Source: a virus
Virus record (IMG/VR): IMGVR_UViG_3300009285_003054
Span: 62,001-126,000 of that record
Length of the DNA: 64,000 nucleotides
Strand: one strand, 5' to 3'
Shown here: one piece after another, positions 1 through 7,890 of the stretch
Position numbering within the stretch: position 1 is the first letter of the stretch
Layout of the letters: every line of letters starts with the position of its first letter
Program-made: the position numbers and the translations under genes
The notes under the pieces: generated by a model
Database searches by the model: none
Told to the model about the DNA's origin: nothing
What the model saw: only the letters and a program-made list of their open reading frames with translations

Positions 1-781
1 GTCTGTTGAGGATGCTGAGATCTTCGAGAAGGTGGAGTCTACCCGGGAGGCAGCAGGTAGACTCAGTGGTCCGCTAGGAGGGAAAAAACTTCCACGCGGC
101 ATCTCGGAAGATGGCAAACCAATATGGTCCGAGGTAATATCTGAGTACGCTCCGCAAATTACCGGCCTTGGGGGTGGGGACAGATTTCGTGAGTGGGCAA
201 CAGCTATCCTTATTTACCAGCAGACTTGCTTCGAACAGAGTATATCCCCTTGGAATCCAGGGGTTGCGTCGTTATCTCCTTCTCCAGGAGAAGGAGAAAG
301 CAAACGAGCACGTCTAGTGAAGACACTAAATCTAGCAACCAAGTTAGGGCTAGCCAAAGCGAGGAGGATATGTGGGAGTCTCCGTAATGACTATGGACTG
401 AACTTTCCTACGAAGGCTAGTGTGCATACCGCAAAATACATCCCAGGACATGACATTCTCTGGATTTCGGCTGTTTATCAAACCTCTTTGCCACCAGGTA
501 GCAAAGAGAGGTCGAACATTAATAGTGCATTATTGGGGAAATGGGGTTTCGTAAAAGGCGGCGGATCCTCTAAAAAGATCCTCCTCTCAGGGGGCAAGTC
601 TGGGTATCTCGTTGATTTTTGGTCCGAGAAAGGACAGACTTTCCTCCGCTTGGTCATCCCTATTACCCGGGCCAATGCATTCCTTCTAATCCAGGATCGA
701 ATTCAGGACATTCCCGAACTAGAGCGGCGACTCCAATCCGTGGTGAAACGCTGGTGGCGGGGTGGGTATGAATTCAAATAG
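1..781 (+). CDS. Hypothetical protein, 5'-truncated at window edge
   Basis: The reading frame is already open at base 2 and stays open to the TAA ending at 781, so the true start probably lies left of the window. A GTG at 32 could serve as a start, but no convincing ribosome binding site precedes it. The visible part is about 260 residues. It begins with an acidic stretch, followed by a Gly/Lys-rich segment and a basic middle section (KTLNLATKLGLAKARRI). I do not recognise the family. It is the first of three closely spaced plus-strand genes leading to the tmRNA, and the next gene starts 28 bases later. A virion or packaging role would fit the neighbourhood but is only inference. Confidence 0.6.
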   Translation, partial: SVEDAEIFEKVESTREAAGRLSGPLGGKKLPRGISEDGKPIWSEVISEYAPQITGLGGGDRFREWATAILIYQQTCFEQSISPWNPGVASLSPSPGEGESKRARLVKTLNLATKLGLAKARRICGSLRNDYGLNFPTKASVHTAKYIPGHDILWISAVYQTSLPPGSKERSNINSALLGKWGFVKGGGSSKKILLSGGKSGYLVDFWSEKGQTFLRLVIPITRANAFLLIQDRIQDIPELERRLQSVVKRWWRGGYEFK

Positions 782-808
782 AAATAGGTCTTTCCCAAAG
801 GAGCTGTG

Positions 809-1246
809 ATGTTGGCAGCATATAACGGTAGGATATCTTTTCTGATCCCCGAAGACACTGCTCTGGATCCGTTAGGAATCGAGGACAATCTGGAATCGGT
901 ATTGGAAGTACTGGAGCCACGTCTGATTTTCATCAACTTTGGGTCCGAGACCGTCGAATTGACCATCACCCGCACGGTCAACTTAGGTGTATCCGCAGAC
1001 CCAGAGGACACTGGCAGTGTCACAGAAACGTTAGTGGATGGGCATGCTTTGGCATCGGGGGATTCCTATACATACACTCCGAATTTTCACTCACTGGTCG
1101 TATCCGAAACAACCCCATCCATCACACATTACGCTGCATTTGATGGCACGGGGACCACAACAGACAACGTGGTCCAGCTGTTTGTTTCGGGATGGGTGGA
1201 GGAAACCACCCGCAGTAACCTTCTCAATTACACCCGGCCTGCGTAG
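809..1246 (+). CDS. Hypothetical protein, likely small beta-rich virion protein
   Basis: This gene encodes 145 residues. An AAAGGAG ribosome binding site at about 797-803 favours the ATG at 809 over the in-frame GTG at 806, which would be too close. The sequence is rich in Val, Thr and Gly with alternating hydrophobic residues (ELTITRTVNLGV) and has no Cys, as in small beta-sandwich decoration or fibre proteins. No family is recognised. It sits 9 bases ahead of the 700-residue gene that follows, so the two are probably co-transcribed and co-translated. Confidence 0.6.
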   Translation: MLAAYNGRISFLIPEDTALDPLGIEDNLESVLEVLEPRLIFINFGSETVELTITRTVNLGVSADPEDTGSVTETLVDGHALASGDSYTYTPNFHSLVVSETTPSITHYAAFDGTGTTTDNVVQLFVSGWVEETTRSNLLNYTRPA

Positions 1247-1255
1247 GAGAATTCC

Positions 1256-3358
1256 ATGATAACCGAGAAGCAACAATCACCAGATCTTTCACCACCCCTG
1301 TTCCTCCGGAAACTCGCATTGACGGGTGTAGCCGCTTTAGATAGTATGAATCCCGAGGATCACCCGACTCTGCGATCGGCTGTGGCACTACACTGGGTAG
1401 ACACATATGACGCTGCGATGCAGCGGGTGGCGTTGGTGACACTAGATGGAAAACACGGGAAGATTACTCCCGAATATCAAAAGGAGCAGATCTCACTACA
1501 GCGCCGACTCCAAGCGCAAGTGACTGCATTGGCACATTGTGCAGTGGCGCTCCGTACATTCCGAGGATACAATGTCGGCGATCTCCCTGGGTACCTGGAT
1601 GCGTGTTCCGGGGAGGTCAACAACATACTGGATCGAATGGACCTCGCAGTGGGGCATACTTCCGCCAGCGCAGTAGAAATCCGAACTGCTGCGTCTGCTG
1701 GGGAAGGTACCCTCCGCGACGTGCTCACAGACATCCTAGAAAGTGCACACAAGCAACGTAGTAACTTTGCGAAGGTGTATACAATCCCTGCAGCGTTCCG
1801 GGGAGCATTGCGGCATGATGCTGGTGTCAAAGAGTTACAGGGGATTGTACCGCCAATCAGTGGGCCTCAGAAGCGTGCGGCCCAACGAGTATTCGACTCG
1901 GAGGGACTGGACGCATTTATGCCGACTATTCAGTCTAAGGATCTGACTGCGGTATATCTCCGTGCAATTGAGACATACCGAAACAACCTCAAGAATGGCA
2001 CCCTTAGGGGTGGTGGGTATGGTGAGACAGTATTCAAAGTCAAGTGTCGTGCGAAACATACTGTCGAGTATGTGTTATTGTCCCACGAAGATTCGTCAGT
2101 GCAGTGGACGTTGGCATTTAAGACCACCGCGTTCACTACCTGTGGGCTGATCTTCCGCTTTGTACTCAAATCCGATGGGATAGCTAGGGTGCTCAACTCT
2201 TGGGTACAGGGTGCTATGGCCGCAATGCAAGATGCAACGGAAGATCCCGAAGCTGAACTGAATTATCAAGTCGAGATGATTGGACATGCAATACGGGATG
2301 GTGAAGATCACATTCTCCGATCATGGGCGGGGGACAAGGTTCACAGTGAAGTATCTCTGGGAGAGACACCCGACACATGTGTGATCAAGTTGGAGTTGCT
2401 CCGAGCAACGGAATTGACGTTCGACACCGACCCGAATACCAAAAGAAAACAGTTCTTGAGGTTCCATGCTTACAATCGGACACTGATGGGTGGCAGACAC
2501 TCGGCAGAAGAAAAAGCCAAAGAGGCGATCCATAAGCTAGGTGGGGATGTTCAAGGTGTACAAGAGATTAAAGATCATTCCGCAGATCTGCGGACCAACG
2601 GCTTTCGTTTCTTTTTGACTACCCCGCTCGCAGTTGATCGAACAAAACTGGTAAAGTCGTTGGCTGACTTGGCATGGTCCCTGGGGAAGGGTAAACGCGA
2701 CGACTCCGATGATGCTGAGACGATCAAAACGTTCGAGGCGCAACACGGTGTAAGCACCAGCAAAGCGCAGTCCCTCAAGCGTACCCGTGCAGCAGAACAA
2801 GGAAAACTGCTCCAGAAAATTACCGAAATACTCAACTCATCTGAGATTATGCTCTCAGACAAAATGCGTAAGCAGCTAGAACGGTTGGAATGGGGGATGC
2901 AGAACAAAGCAGTGACCGATCTCAACTCGCTTATGATCACCATTCCCGCACGGCTAGAGATGATAGAAGAGCGGTTCACACGAACAAGAAAAGCATCCGT
3001 GGGAAGTAGGTCGGTTATGGATCTACAGAAACTCCATGGGTTCCTCCAACGTCAATGCCGCATACCTTATACACTCTCCACCCGTCTACAAGAGCACGGG
3101 GTTACCAAAGAAGCTATCCCTACATCAGCAAAATTGACGCAGATGTTGGTAGCACAAGCCCAGAATGACATCCACCGTACAGGGGTTGGGCCAGATCGAA
3201 TGATCCTTCGCATTCCCCATGGGGTAGTGGCAGAGTCTAAGGAATGCTTATCACAAGTAGTGACTGCTGGGATGACCCTGCGCTTCGGGAATGAGAGAGA
3301 CGTGCTCGTAGTGGATGCGCAATTGCACCCACTGACTATTCAACAAATGAGTCTGTAA
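1256..3358 (+). CDS. Large hypothetical protein, 700 aa
   Basis: An AGGAG site six bases upstream supports the ATG at 1256. The product is 700 residues, soluble and mixed alpha/beta. It has a helical N-terminal third, a central region around residues 250-420, and a helical, Lys/Arg-rich C-terminal part (about 480-600) likely to form coiled coil. There is no signal peptide or membrane segment, and I see no catalytic motif. The length and position next to other unknown late-type genes fit a structural or internal virion protein, but I do not recognise the family. It ends 20 bases before the mature tmRNA 5' end, so any tmRNA promoter must lie inside this gene or the tmRNA is processed from a longer transcript. 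Confidence 0.6.
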   Translation: MITEKQQSPDLSPPLFLRKLALTGVAALDSMNPEDHPTLRSAVALHWVDTYDAAMQRVALVTLDGKHGKITPEYQKEQISLQRRLQAQVTALAHCAVALRTFRGYNVGDLPGYLDACSGEVNNILDRMDLAVGHTSASAVEIRTAASAGEGTLRDVLTDILESAHKQRSNFAKVYTIPAAFRGALRHDAGVKELQGIVPPISGPQKRAAQRVFDSEGLDAFMPTIQSKDLTAVYLRAIETYRNNLKNGTLRGGGYGETVFKVKCRAKHTVEYVLLSHEDSSVQWTLAFKTTAFTTCGLIFRFVLKSDGIARVLNSWVQGAMAAMQDATEDPEAELNYQVEMIGHAIRDGEDHILRSWAGDKVHSEVSLGETPDTCVIKLELLRATELTFDTDPNTKRKQFLRFHAYNRTLMGGRHSAEEKAKEAIHKLGGDVQGVQEIKDHSADLRTNGFRFFLTTPLAVDRTKLVKSLADLAWSLGKGKRDDSDDAETIKTFEAQHGVSTSKAQSLKRTRAAEQGKLLQKITEILNSSEIMLSDKMRKQLERLEWGMQNKAVTDLNSLMITIPARLEMIEERFTRTRKASVGSRSVMDLQKLHGFLQRQCRIPYTLSTRLQEHGVTKEAIPTSAKLTQMLVAQAQNDIHRTGVGPDRMILRIPHGVVAESKECLSQVVTAGMTLRFGNERDVLVVDAQLHPLTIQQMSL

Positions 3359-3378
3359 TCTGTAAAGAGAGAATGTAC

Positions 3379-3789
3379 GGGGGTGACTTGGTTTCGACGG
3401 GGAGACTCTAGGTACACACAGAAGTCGAGGTAAGGATCACCTTACGATCCAAAAAAATCAGGTGCGAACAACACCAAACACTACGCATCCGAACCCGCAA
3501 GGATGGTTGCGTAGTCCAGGGATCTTGAATCTCTGGTGCTCTGTAGAGACTAGCCGAATCTTCGGGGTATAATTTAGGCTACACGACCCCTATCAGGATT
3601 ACTAGTTCAATGGGTTGATAGTGGGAGTGTATTGGTGATTACCCACAGAACTCGAGGGGGAAAACACCCTTCCCTTATTCATGGGTGGTGCCCGCTTACC
3701 AGCACCAGTGGCAGTAAACGGTAAGCAAGTTGACTAACGTTGTGTGTACCGAATCTTTTCGGACGGGGGTTCGATTCCCCCCACCTCCA
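3379..3789 (+). ncRNA. ssrA: Transfer-messenger RNA (tmRNA), one-piece
   Basis: This is a complete one-piece tmRNA that would rescue stalled ribosomes by trans-translation. The 5' end GGGGGUG (3379-3385) pairs with CACCUCC (3782-3788) to form the alanyl-type acceptor stem, followed by the hallmark GACUUGGUUUCGACGGGGA segment. The 3' end carries the T-arm GGGGGUUCGAUUCCCCC. The 3' CCA is not encoded; discriminator A3789 is followed by CTT. Hairpin GUAAGG/CCUUAC (3430-3445) fits the PK1 position before the tag frame. The tag stop codon lies in a stem, CUACGCA/UGCGUAG (3481-3487 with 3508-3514), exactly as in helix 5 of bacterial tmRNAs. Further stems downstream match the pseudoknot region. No SmpB gene is visible in the window, so host SmpB would be needed. 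Confidence 0.95.
3464..3514 (+). other. tmRNA tag-peptide reading frame
   Basis: Reading from resume codon GCG at 3464, the tmRNA internal frame encodes the 16-residue tag ANNTKHYASEPARMVA and stops at UAG (3512-3514) inside the helix-5 stem. The Ala resume codon, the Asn-rich start and the stop codon in the stem all follow the usual layout. The tag is longer than typical bacterial tags of about 10 residues. It ends in Val-Ala rather than the Ala-Ala usually read by ClpXP. The other two frames do not give a short Ala-started tag. Confidence 0.8.
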
Positions 3790-3826
3790 CTTTTAGAAAC
3801 GATAAAAAATGAAAGGATGAAATGAC

Positions 3827-4015
3827 ATGATGATGACACTGGAAGAATGTGCAACAATTACAGATGTTTGTGAGCTATTGGAAGCTACTTACGAAGACGC
3901 TGCTAGCGAAGACGCCCGCGCTAAGCACCATAAGCGCTATCTTACTGTGATCGATGCTTATCAAGATAGCTTCGATCTTAGTAGAAAACTTGGGGTCAAG
4001 GACTACCTGTTTTGA
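3827..4015 (+). CDS. Small acidic hypothetical protein, 62 aa
   Basis: An AAAGGA site at 3812-3817 precedes the start. Three consecutive Met codons begin at 3827, and any of them could be used. The 62-residue product is acidic and helical (LEECATITDVCELLEATYED) with no recognised family. It lies 38 bases after the tmRNA 3' end with no terminator between, so the tmRNA may be cut from a transcript that continues into this gene. A strong terminator follows at 4145-4173. Confidence 0.5.
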   Translation: MMMTLEECATITDVCELLEATYEDAASEDARAKHHKRYLTVIDAYQDSFDLSRKLGVKDYLF

Positions 4016-4144
4016 TATAGAAGCAATAGTTGACCGCCTTCTTCAAGTGAATGCGACGTAAGTCCCGTGGGTATTATGTATGTGGCGACTGCGGCAAGAG
4101 TTGAAACTCGTTATAGAATGACGAGGAGTAGCAAGCAGCCGTGG
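4016..4144 (+). other. Untranslated stretch before terminator
   Basis: No convincing gene is seen here. A 17-codon frame at 4052-4105 contains CGDCGKS, like half a zinc knuckle, but has no clear ribosome binding site. Weak pairings (CTGC/GCAG enclosing CTCGT/ACGAG, about 4089-4136) hint at a folded 3' leader. With the terminator that follows, this stretch could be the 3' UTR of the 62-aa gene or a small RNA. Confidence 0.3.
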
Positions 4145-4173
4145 AAAAGGTAGGGAGAAATCCCTACCTTTTT
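4145..4173 (+). terminator. Rho-independent terminator
   Basis: The 11-bp stem AAAAGGTAGGG/CCCTACCTTTT (4145-4155 with 4162-4172) has a six-base loop and ends in a T-run. This is a classical intrinsic terminator on the plus strand, closing the unit that contains the tmRNA and the 62-aa gene. Confidence 0.9.
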
Positions 4174-4193
4174 CTTTTGGGTAATCTGAAAAT

Positions 4194-4201
4194 CTCTAAA
4201 G
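4194..4201 (+). promoter_or_regulatory. CTCTAAAG motif, possible phage promoter element
   Basis: The octamer CTCTAAAG lies between the terminator and the gene at 4326. Here it is also one arm of a small hairpin, TCTCTAA/TTAGAGA. The same octamer recurs ahead of several minus-strand genes (gyrA, gyrB, the SNF2 gene and the gene at 43071-43361). TATACG follows about 14 bases downstream. The promoter role is inference. Confidence 0.35.
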
Positions 4202-4325
4202 CTTAGAGAAGAGGATATACGTATGGAATGGTAGTAAAATACTAACCGCCAGGATTCACAACAGAAGCACGTAAGTGGTTTCGGCTAGGGGATCACACCC
4301 ATCCTGGGTTCACTAGAGGTGATGT

Positions 4326-4538
4326 ATGAATGGTAAGATTGGAGACCTGGTTCGGATTGCCGTCCCGCATCCAGGCCCACACACGATTGACTCCATTCGT
4401 CAATATGTGGATGGAAAACTTTGTGATATGTATTGGGGTGTAGTAGTCGGATCTTATCACGAAGGCACGACAGAGATAAAATTGACTCAAGGGATGGGGT
4501 GGCGCGAGGATGTGACGCACGGATTCGGAGACGACTGA
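4326..4538 (+). CDS. Small hypothetical protein, 70 aa
   Basis: An AGAGGTG site just upstream supports the ATG at 4326. The 70-residue product begins MNGKIGDLVRIAVPHPGP and reads like a small beta-barrel (SH3-like: KIGDLVRI followed by WGVVVGSY). No family is assigned. It follows the terminator at 4145-4173 and so probably has its own promoter in 4174-4325, where a CTCTAAAG motif is the best candidate. Confidence 0.55.
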   Translation: MNGKIGDLVRIAVPHPGPHTIDSIRQYVDGKLCDMYWGVVVGSYHEGTTEIKLTQGMGWREDVTHGFGDD

Positions 4539-4640
4539 ATCACGATTATATCATGAGGATTGACCATACTGTTTCGGCCCAGGTCATTTCGACTGTGGGT
4601 GATCAACGGCCCGGATGTCCGGGCATTAATGAGGTGAATG

Positions 4641-4988
4641 ATGAAGTACGTGATGTTGTTCTTGTTCTTGGTACTGTTGCCATTCAATGTGATCGCCGAG
4701 GTCGCAGTGCAGCCGCAGATTCCTCCATTCTGGGATGAGGTTGATTGCACAGATGACCTCGGGGAGCTGTCCGATGCCAATGTGTGCCATCATTTCAATA
4801 CTGGTAGTTTCGAGTGGGACCTGATGGATGTCGAGTCATACGTCTGCTATCAGAGCCCTATTGTCGCCCCGCTTAGCTATGTCTGCTTCGTGTCGTTCAC
4901 ATACCCGCCCGATTTGGAATGTTCCGCTACTTTTGGGCAAGTGTGGGGAGACCAAGTGGGGGACGGTATTACATGCCCCTTGGAGTGA
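4641..4988 (+). CDS. Small exported Cys-rich protein
   Basis: The GAGGTG site at 4631-4636 fits the ATG at 4641 better than the one at 4638. The 115-residue product starts with a Sec signal peptide: Lys2, then a strongly hydrophobic run (MLFLFLVLLPFNVIA) with likely cleavage before EVAV. The mature part is acidic with six Cys, as in disulphide-stabilised exported proteins. There is no lipobox. I do not recognise the family. A phage-encoded exported protein could act in superinfection exclusion or envelope change, but this is inference. It is the last plus-strand gene before the long minus-strand block. Confidence 0.6.
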   Translation: MKYVMLFLFLVLLPFNVIAEVAVQPQIPPFWDEVDCTDDLGELSDANVCHHFNTGSFEWDLMDVESYVCYQSPIVAPLSYVCFVSFTYPPDLECSATFGQVWGDQVGDGITCPLE

Positions 4989-5014
4989 TTGTTCCTACCC
5001 AATACCCACTATAA

Positions 5015-5037
5015 TCCAGGGTGGCATCAACCCTGGA
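5015..5037. terminator. Hairpin between convergent gene blocks
   Basis: A perfect 8-bp inverted repeat, TCCAGGGT/ACCCTGGA, has a 7-base loop and lies between the last plus-strand gene and the last minus-strand gene. There is no T-run on either side, so it is a possible but unproven bidirectional terminator. The remaining bases, 4989-5114, hold nothing else recognisable. Confidence 0.4.
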
Positions 5038-5114
5038 ACCCACCCGACAGCTTAACCCCAATTCAGCAACCCACGTGATATCAATTTTCTCCAAGCACCG
5101 GTGCCGGAGGGTTG

Positions 5115-5951
5115 TTATGCCAAAGAAGCATAACTATCGGAGCTAATTATCGGTTCCCCAGCAAGCTTCGGGATTTCCAGATCTCTCCTCCGGGAAACTT
5201 GCTGGCCAAAGGTAGTAGAGAGATATTCCGCTTGTAGTGCGGCATGGTTTGTTATGCGTGGTGTGATTCTTCTAGCGGATACTGTAAAGGAGTAGCCCCG
5301 AATTTCAAGTGGCTCACCTGCATCCAGGTTTAACCCATTGATCCCCCCGGGATCAAGCTTCCCCTCAATAGTAAGTGACGGGTAAACAACAGATGTCTGA
5401 ATGATAATGAGATCATTAGATCGACCATCCGGTAATATTCGGGGATCTTCGAGGAGCAGTTCGGTTAGTGCGTAGAGAGTATCCAACCCACCAGGGATTC
5501 TAATCTCACCGTCCCAACCGATCCGTACCGGAATACAATTTCCGGTGTTTAGTGTGTAGCTGAATGGCACTTCATCTAGGTATGCGCCCAAGCGATCAGC
5601 CCGCTCTGCACTGGATTGAAACGAGTGCAGCACCTCGCCACCACCACATTTCTCCAGAACCTCCCGAGTCTTCAGAATAAAACCATACTGCGATGGGTTT
5701 AACTCGGCGTAGATGACTGAGAAATCCGCGCCACCGGAAGGGGTATAGATCCCTTCCTTCCGTCCGATTCGGGTGAACATAAAGGGTGCGCGGATCAATC
5801 CTGTAGTAGCTTCAATTGAGTGTGCGCGGGACTTCAAGACACTGGTGAGTTCCGGAATTGCCTTGAATCCCGCACTCGATGCAGCAGTTTCCACATCGGA
5901 TTGTGTGGATGGTTGGGTAGTTATCTCGGTGACGGTTAATATATCCGACAT
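5115..5951 (-). CDS. Hypothetical protein, probable virion component
   Basis: The gene encodes 278 residues, has AGGATC as a weak ribosome binding site, and is the last gene of the minus-strand block. The N-terminus is Thr/Ser-rich. The remainder is mixed alpha/beta with no Cys-rich or catalytic motif apart from a CGGG turn. It starts 13 bases after the preceding gene ends, so they are co-transcribed. No family is recognised. A structural role is suggested only by company with the other tail and baseplate-like genes upstream. Its 3' end overlaps a small hairpin (TTATGC/GCATAA, 5115-5133). Confidence 0.55.
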   Translation of the reverse strand: MSDILTVTEITTQPSTQSDVETAASSAGFKAIPELTSVLKSRAHSIEATTGLIRAPFMFTRIGRKEGIYTPSGGADFSVIYAELNPSQYGFILKTREVLEKCGGGEVLHSFQSSAERADRLGAYLDEVPFSYTLNTGNCIPVRIGWDGEIRIPGGLDTLYALTELLLEDPRILPDGRSNDLIIIQTSVVYPSLTIEGKLDPGGINGLNLDAGEPLEIRGYSFTVSARRITPRITNHAALQAEYLSTTFGQQVSRRRDLEIPKLAGEPIISSDSYASLA

Positions 5952-5964
5952 AATGGATTAGATC

Positions 5965-6789
5965 CTAGCCCTTTTGGGTGCGACCCGTCCCTTTGATCTT
6001 CGTCTGTTTATTGAGCATCGCATCTACCGCTAGTGTAGGGTCAACACACCCCTTCTTGGCAGACTTCGCCTGTGCTCTACCCACCAGTGTATCCGATGCC
6101 CAGTCGATAACAGAGTTGTCAAATAGTGTACGTCCATCAAGGTTCTCACCTTGACATCGGGCGTTGCCCATGATATAACCGAGGTCTTCCTGTGTCAAGC
6201 GCAGGTTCTTGAATTCCGCGATGGCTGCGCGGGGCTTTAATTGACCCGCCTCTACTCTACCGCAGATAGCCATCACCCTATTCTGCACCACCGGGGGGCG
6301 ATCATCCTCCACAGGCTTTCCGCCACGATCATCGGGGTGCTGTGAGTCAAACCGGGTCTGTCCGGATGGCATTACACCACCCTCTCTTCGCATTTTGTCT
6401 CCATCGGATTCGCGGATCCCTTTGGAACGTGTGGTGAGCCTTTCTCTCTCTTCTTTGGCGTCGTCCGTGGCCAGGATCATCTGTGCCTTTTTTGCCGCTA
6501 TTGGGCGCAGCAACCCGTGGTTGATATACGCCCAGAGATCTGCTGACTCTAGGAGTACATCGTGGGGCACTGTGTCCGTAATGCGGATGGGGAGAAATGA
6601 GTCTGGGAAGTTGACGTGGATGGTCTTCCCTCGAGAATCTGTGAACGCCAAAAAGTGGACTGCTCGGGTCCCATATGCTTCATCCGACGTGTTGGTAAGC
6701 CATAGCGCCTTTTTGGCATCTAGTAGCTCGCGAGCATGTTCCGCGTGGCGCGATGATTTGGTGCCTAATGTGGGAAGTAGTACTCTCAT
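5965..6789 (-). CDS. Hypothetical protein, 274 aa
   Basis: An AAGGAGG site six bases upstream fixes the start at the ATG at 6789 (MRVLLPTLG), 18 codons inside the longest open frame. The 274-residue product is basic. A compact N-terminal half (residues 1-115) is followed by a charged, probably disordered linker (about 115-160, rich in Arg, Asp and Gly) and a helical C-terminal part ending in a Lys/Gly-rich tail. No family is recognised. It follows the homing-endonuclease gene at 6881-7849, which may have been inserted between it and the 414-residue gene at 7891. Confidence 0.55.
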   Translation of the reverse strand: MRVLLPTLGTKSSRHAEHARELLDAKKALWLTNTSDEAYGTRAVHFLAFTDSRGKTIHVNFPDSFLPIRITDTVPHDVLLESADLWAYINHGLLRPIAAKKAQMILATDDAKEERERLTTRSKGIRESDGDKMRREGGVMPSGQTRFDSQHPDDRGGKPVEDDRPPVVQNRVMAICGRVEAGQLKPRAAIAEFKNLRLTQEDLGYIMGNARCQGENLDGRTLFDNSVIDWASDTLVGRAQAKSAKKGCVDPTLAVDAMLNKQTKIKGTGRTQKG

Positions 6790-6880
6790 GCGATTCCTCC
6801 TTGTATTATCCGAAGAGATCCTGATCCACTCGGTCAGGACCAAATACGTTTAATATCTAAGGGTCCTGTAAGATACTATA

Positions 6881-7849
6881 TTAGACACTAAGTTTCTGTA
6901 TTTCTCTCCGAATGAGTTTTTCATACCTATCGGGGTTTTTGCGTAGGGCATAGTCCTCTAGTACAATACAGCGTATACCGCGCCTAGCGTATTCGTTAGC
7001 CATGTGATCGACCTCTTCCTTGGTGTGCCAAGGACCATACCCTATAACCTCTACTACCAGTAGAGGTTTTCCATTCTCCACCGGCCCGCGCCAACAGTAA
7101 GAGAAATCGGGATTTTTATGCCATCTCTTACCATTAGGTCTTCTTAGCCTTACCCGGTATGTCATATTTGTGAGCGTTGGAATTAGACCATCTATCGCTC
7201 TGGAAACCAAAACCCACTCGGTTTTGTTGGGTATTCCAATTTTCCCAGAGGAGCACAGGACATTCCTGGTTTCAAACGACCTAGCATAGCACTTTGATAG
7301 ATCCTCTGGAGATCGATTTTTCCACCAGCGCTTGTGGTTTTCTACTTGAAACTCCCGGGAGGCATAACCACACTTACTCCGTTTTACATAGATAGATGGT
7401 TTGGATCTCACATAACCGTGACTCTGAAGTAGTCTCTGTGTCTCCGGGATAGACATCTTCCTTCTGAATGCTACTTTGAGCAGTGTGATCTCCTCTTTTT
7501 CGTATTGGTATTTGTGTCTTTTCTCTGAGGATATTCCCAACTCCGATCTCTTCCCTGCAACCTGACTGGCCAGCCTATGAAATCCGTGAACACCCAGTAT
7601 TGTCGATGTCTTCTTAGCAGTCCAATGCAATTGATTGGCCTTATGGAGTATCCGGAGTTCCTCTTCCGACCAGAAATGTCTTGATTTAGTCGGTAGACAC
7701 CCAAGATGGATTCGCCTCTGTGTAACCGCGCTGTATGTCCGAATATACCCCTTCTTCCTGAGCATACGGACAGCTTGTGGCACGGAGTTATAATCCTGTC
7801 GCAGGAGAATGTCGTCTTCCTCCTGTACCCATGCTCTGTATTTGTGCAT
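6881..7849 (-). CDS. Homing-endonuclease-like protein: three HTH repeats plus VSR/PD-(D/E)xK-type nuclease
   Basis: The 322-residue product has three tandem HTH (SANT/GcrA-like) repeats in the first about 160 residues. Each has an acidic EE-containing first helix and ends in a variant of the Arg-rich motif seen as SAVTQRR and SIYVKR. A basic linker follows, then a C-terminal nuclease-like domain with KTEW, KNPDFSYC and LLVVEVIGYG, giving the spaced acidic residues of a VSR/PD-(D/E)xK fold. Repeated DNA-binding modules plus a small nuclease are typical of free-standing phage homing endonucleases. The start is uncertain: I prefer ATG 7849, but an in-frame GTG at 7867 lies in the loop of an 11-bp hairpin. 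Base composition is visibly A-richer than in its neighbours, consistent with mobility. Confidence 0.7.
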   Translation of the reverse strand: MHKYRAWVQEEDDILLRQDYNSVPQAVRMLRKKGYIRTYSAVTQRRIHLGCLPTKSRHFWSEEELRILHKANQLHWTAKKTSTILGVHGFHRLASQVAGKRSELGISSEKRHKYQYEKEEITLLKVAFRRKMSIPETQRLLQSHGYVRSKPSIYVKRSKCGYASREFQVENHKRWWKNRSPEDLSKCYARSFETRNVLCSSGKIGIPNKTEWVLVSRAIDGLIPTLTNMTYRVRLRRPNGKRWHKNPDFSYCWRGPVENGKPLLVVEVIGYGPWHTKEEVDHMANEYARRGIRCIVLEDYALRKNPDRYEKLIRREIQKLSV

Positions 7850-7853
7850 TATA

Positions 7854-7889
7854 TAGATAAACCCCACTGTGTTGTATAGGGTTTATCTA
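7854..7889 (-). promoter_or_regulatory. 11-bp hairpin over the start of the endonuclease gene
   Basis: A perfect inverted repeat, TAGATAAACCC/GGGTTTATCTA (7854-7864 and 7879-7889), has a 14-base loop. It begins right after the stop codon of the upstream gene and ends 5 bases before ATG 7849, so it covers any ribosome binding site and the alternative GTG start. In T4-like phages such hairpins repress translation of homing endonucleases from read-through transcripts. It could also be a weak terminator. Confidence 0.65.
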
Positions 7890-7890
7890 A

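Noticed and set aside
4052-4105. 17-codon frame with CGDCGKS
   Set aside because: Too short, no ribosome binding site, and it lies in a 3' UTR-like stretch before a terminator.
4433-4738. Plus-strand frame overlapping the small exported-protein gene
   Set aside because: It overlaps two better-supported genes, has no good start signal and reads as an out-of-frame shadow.
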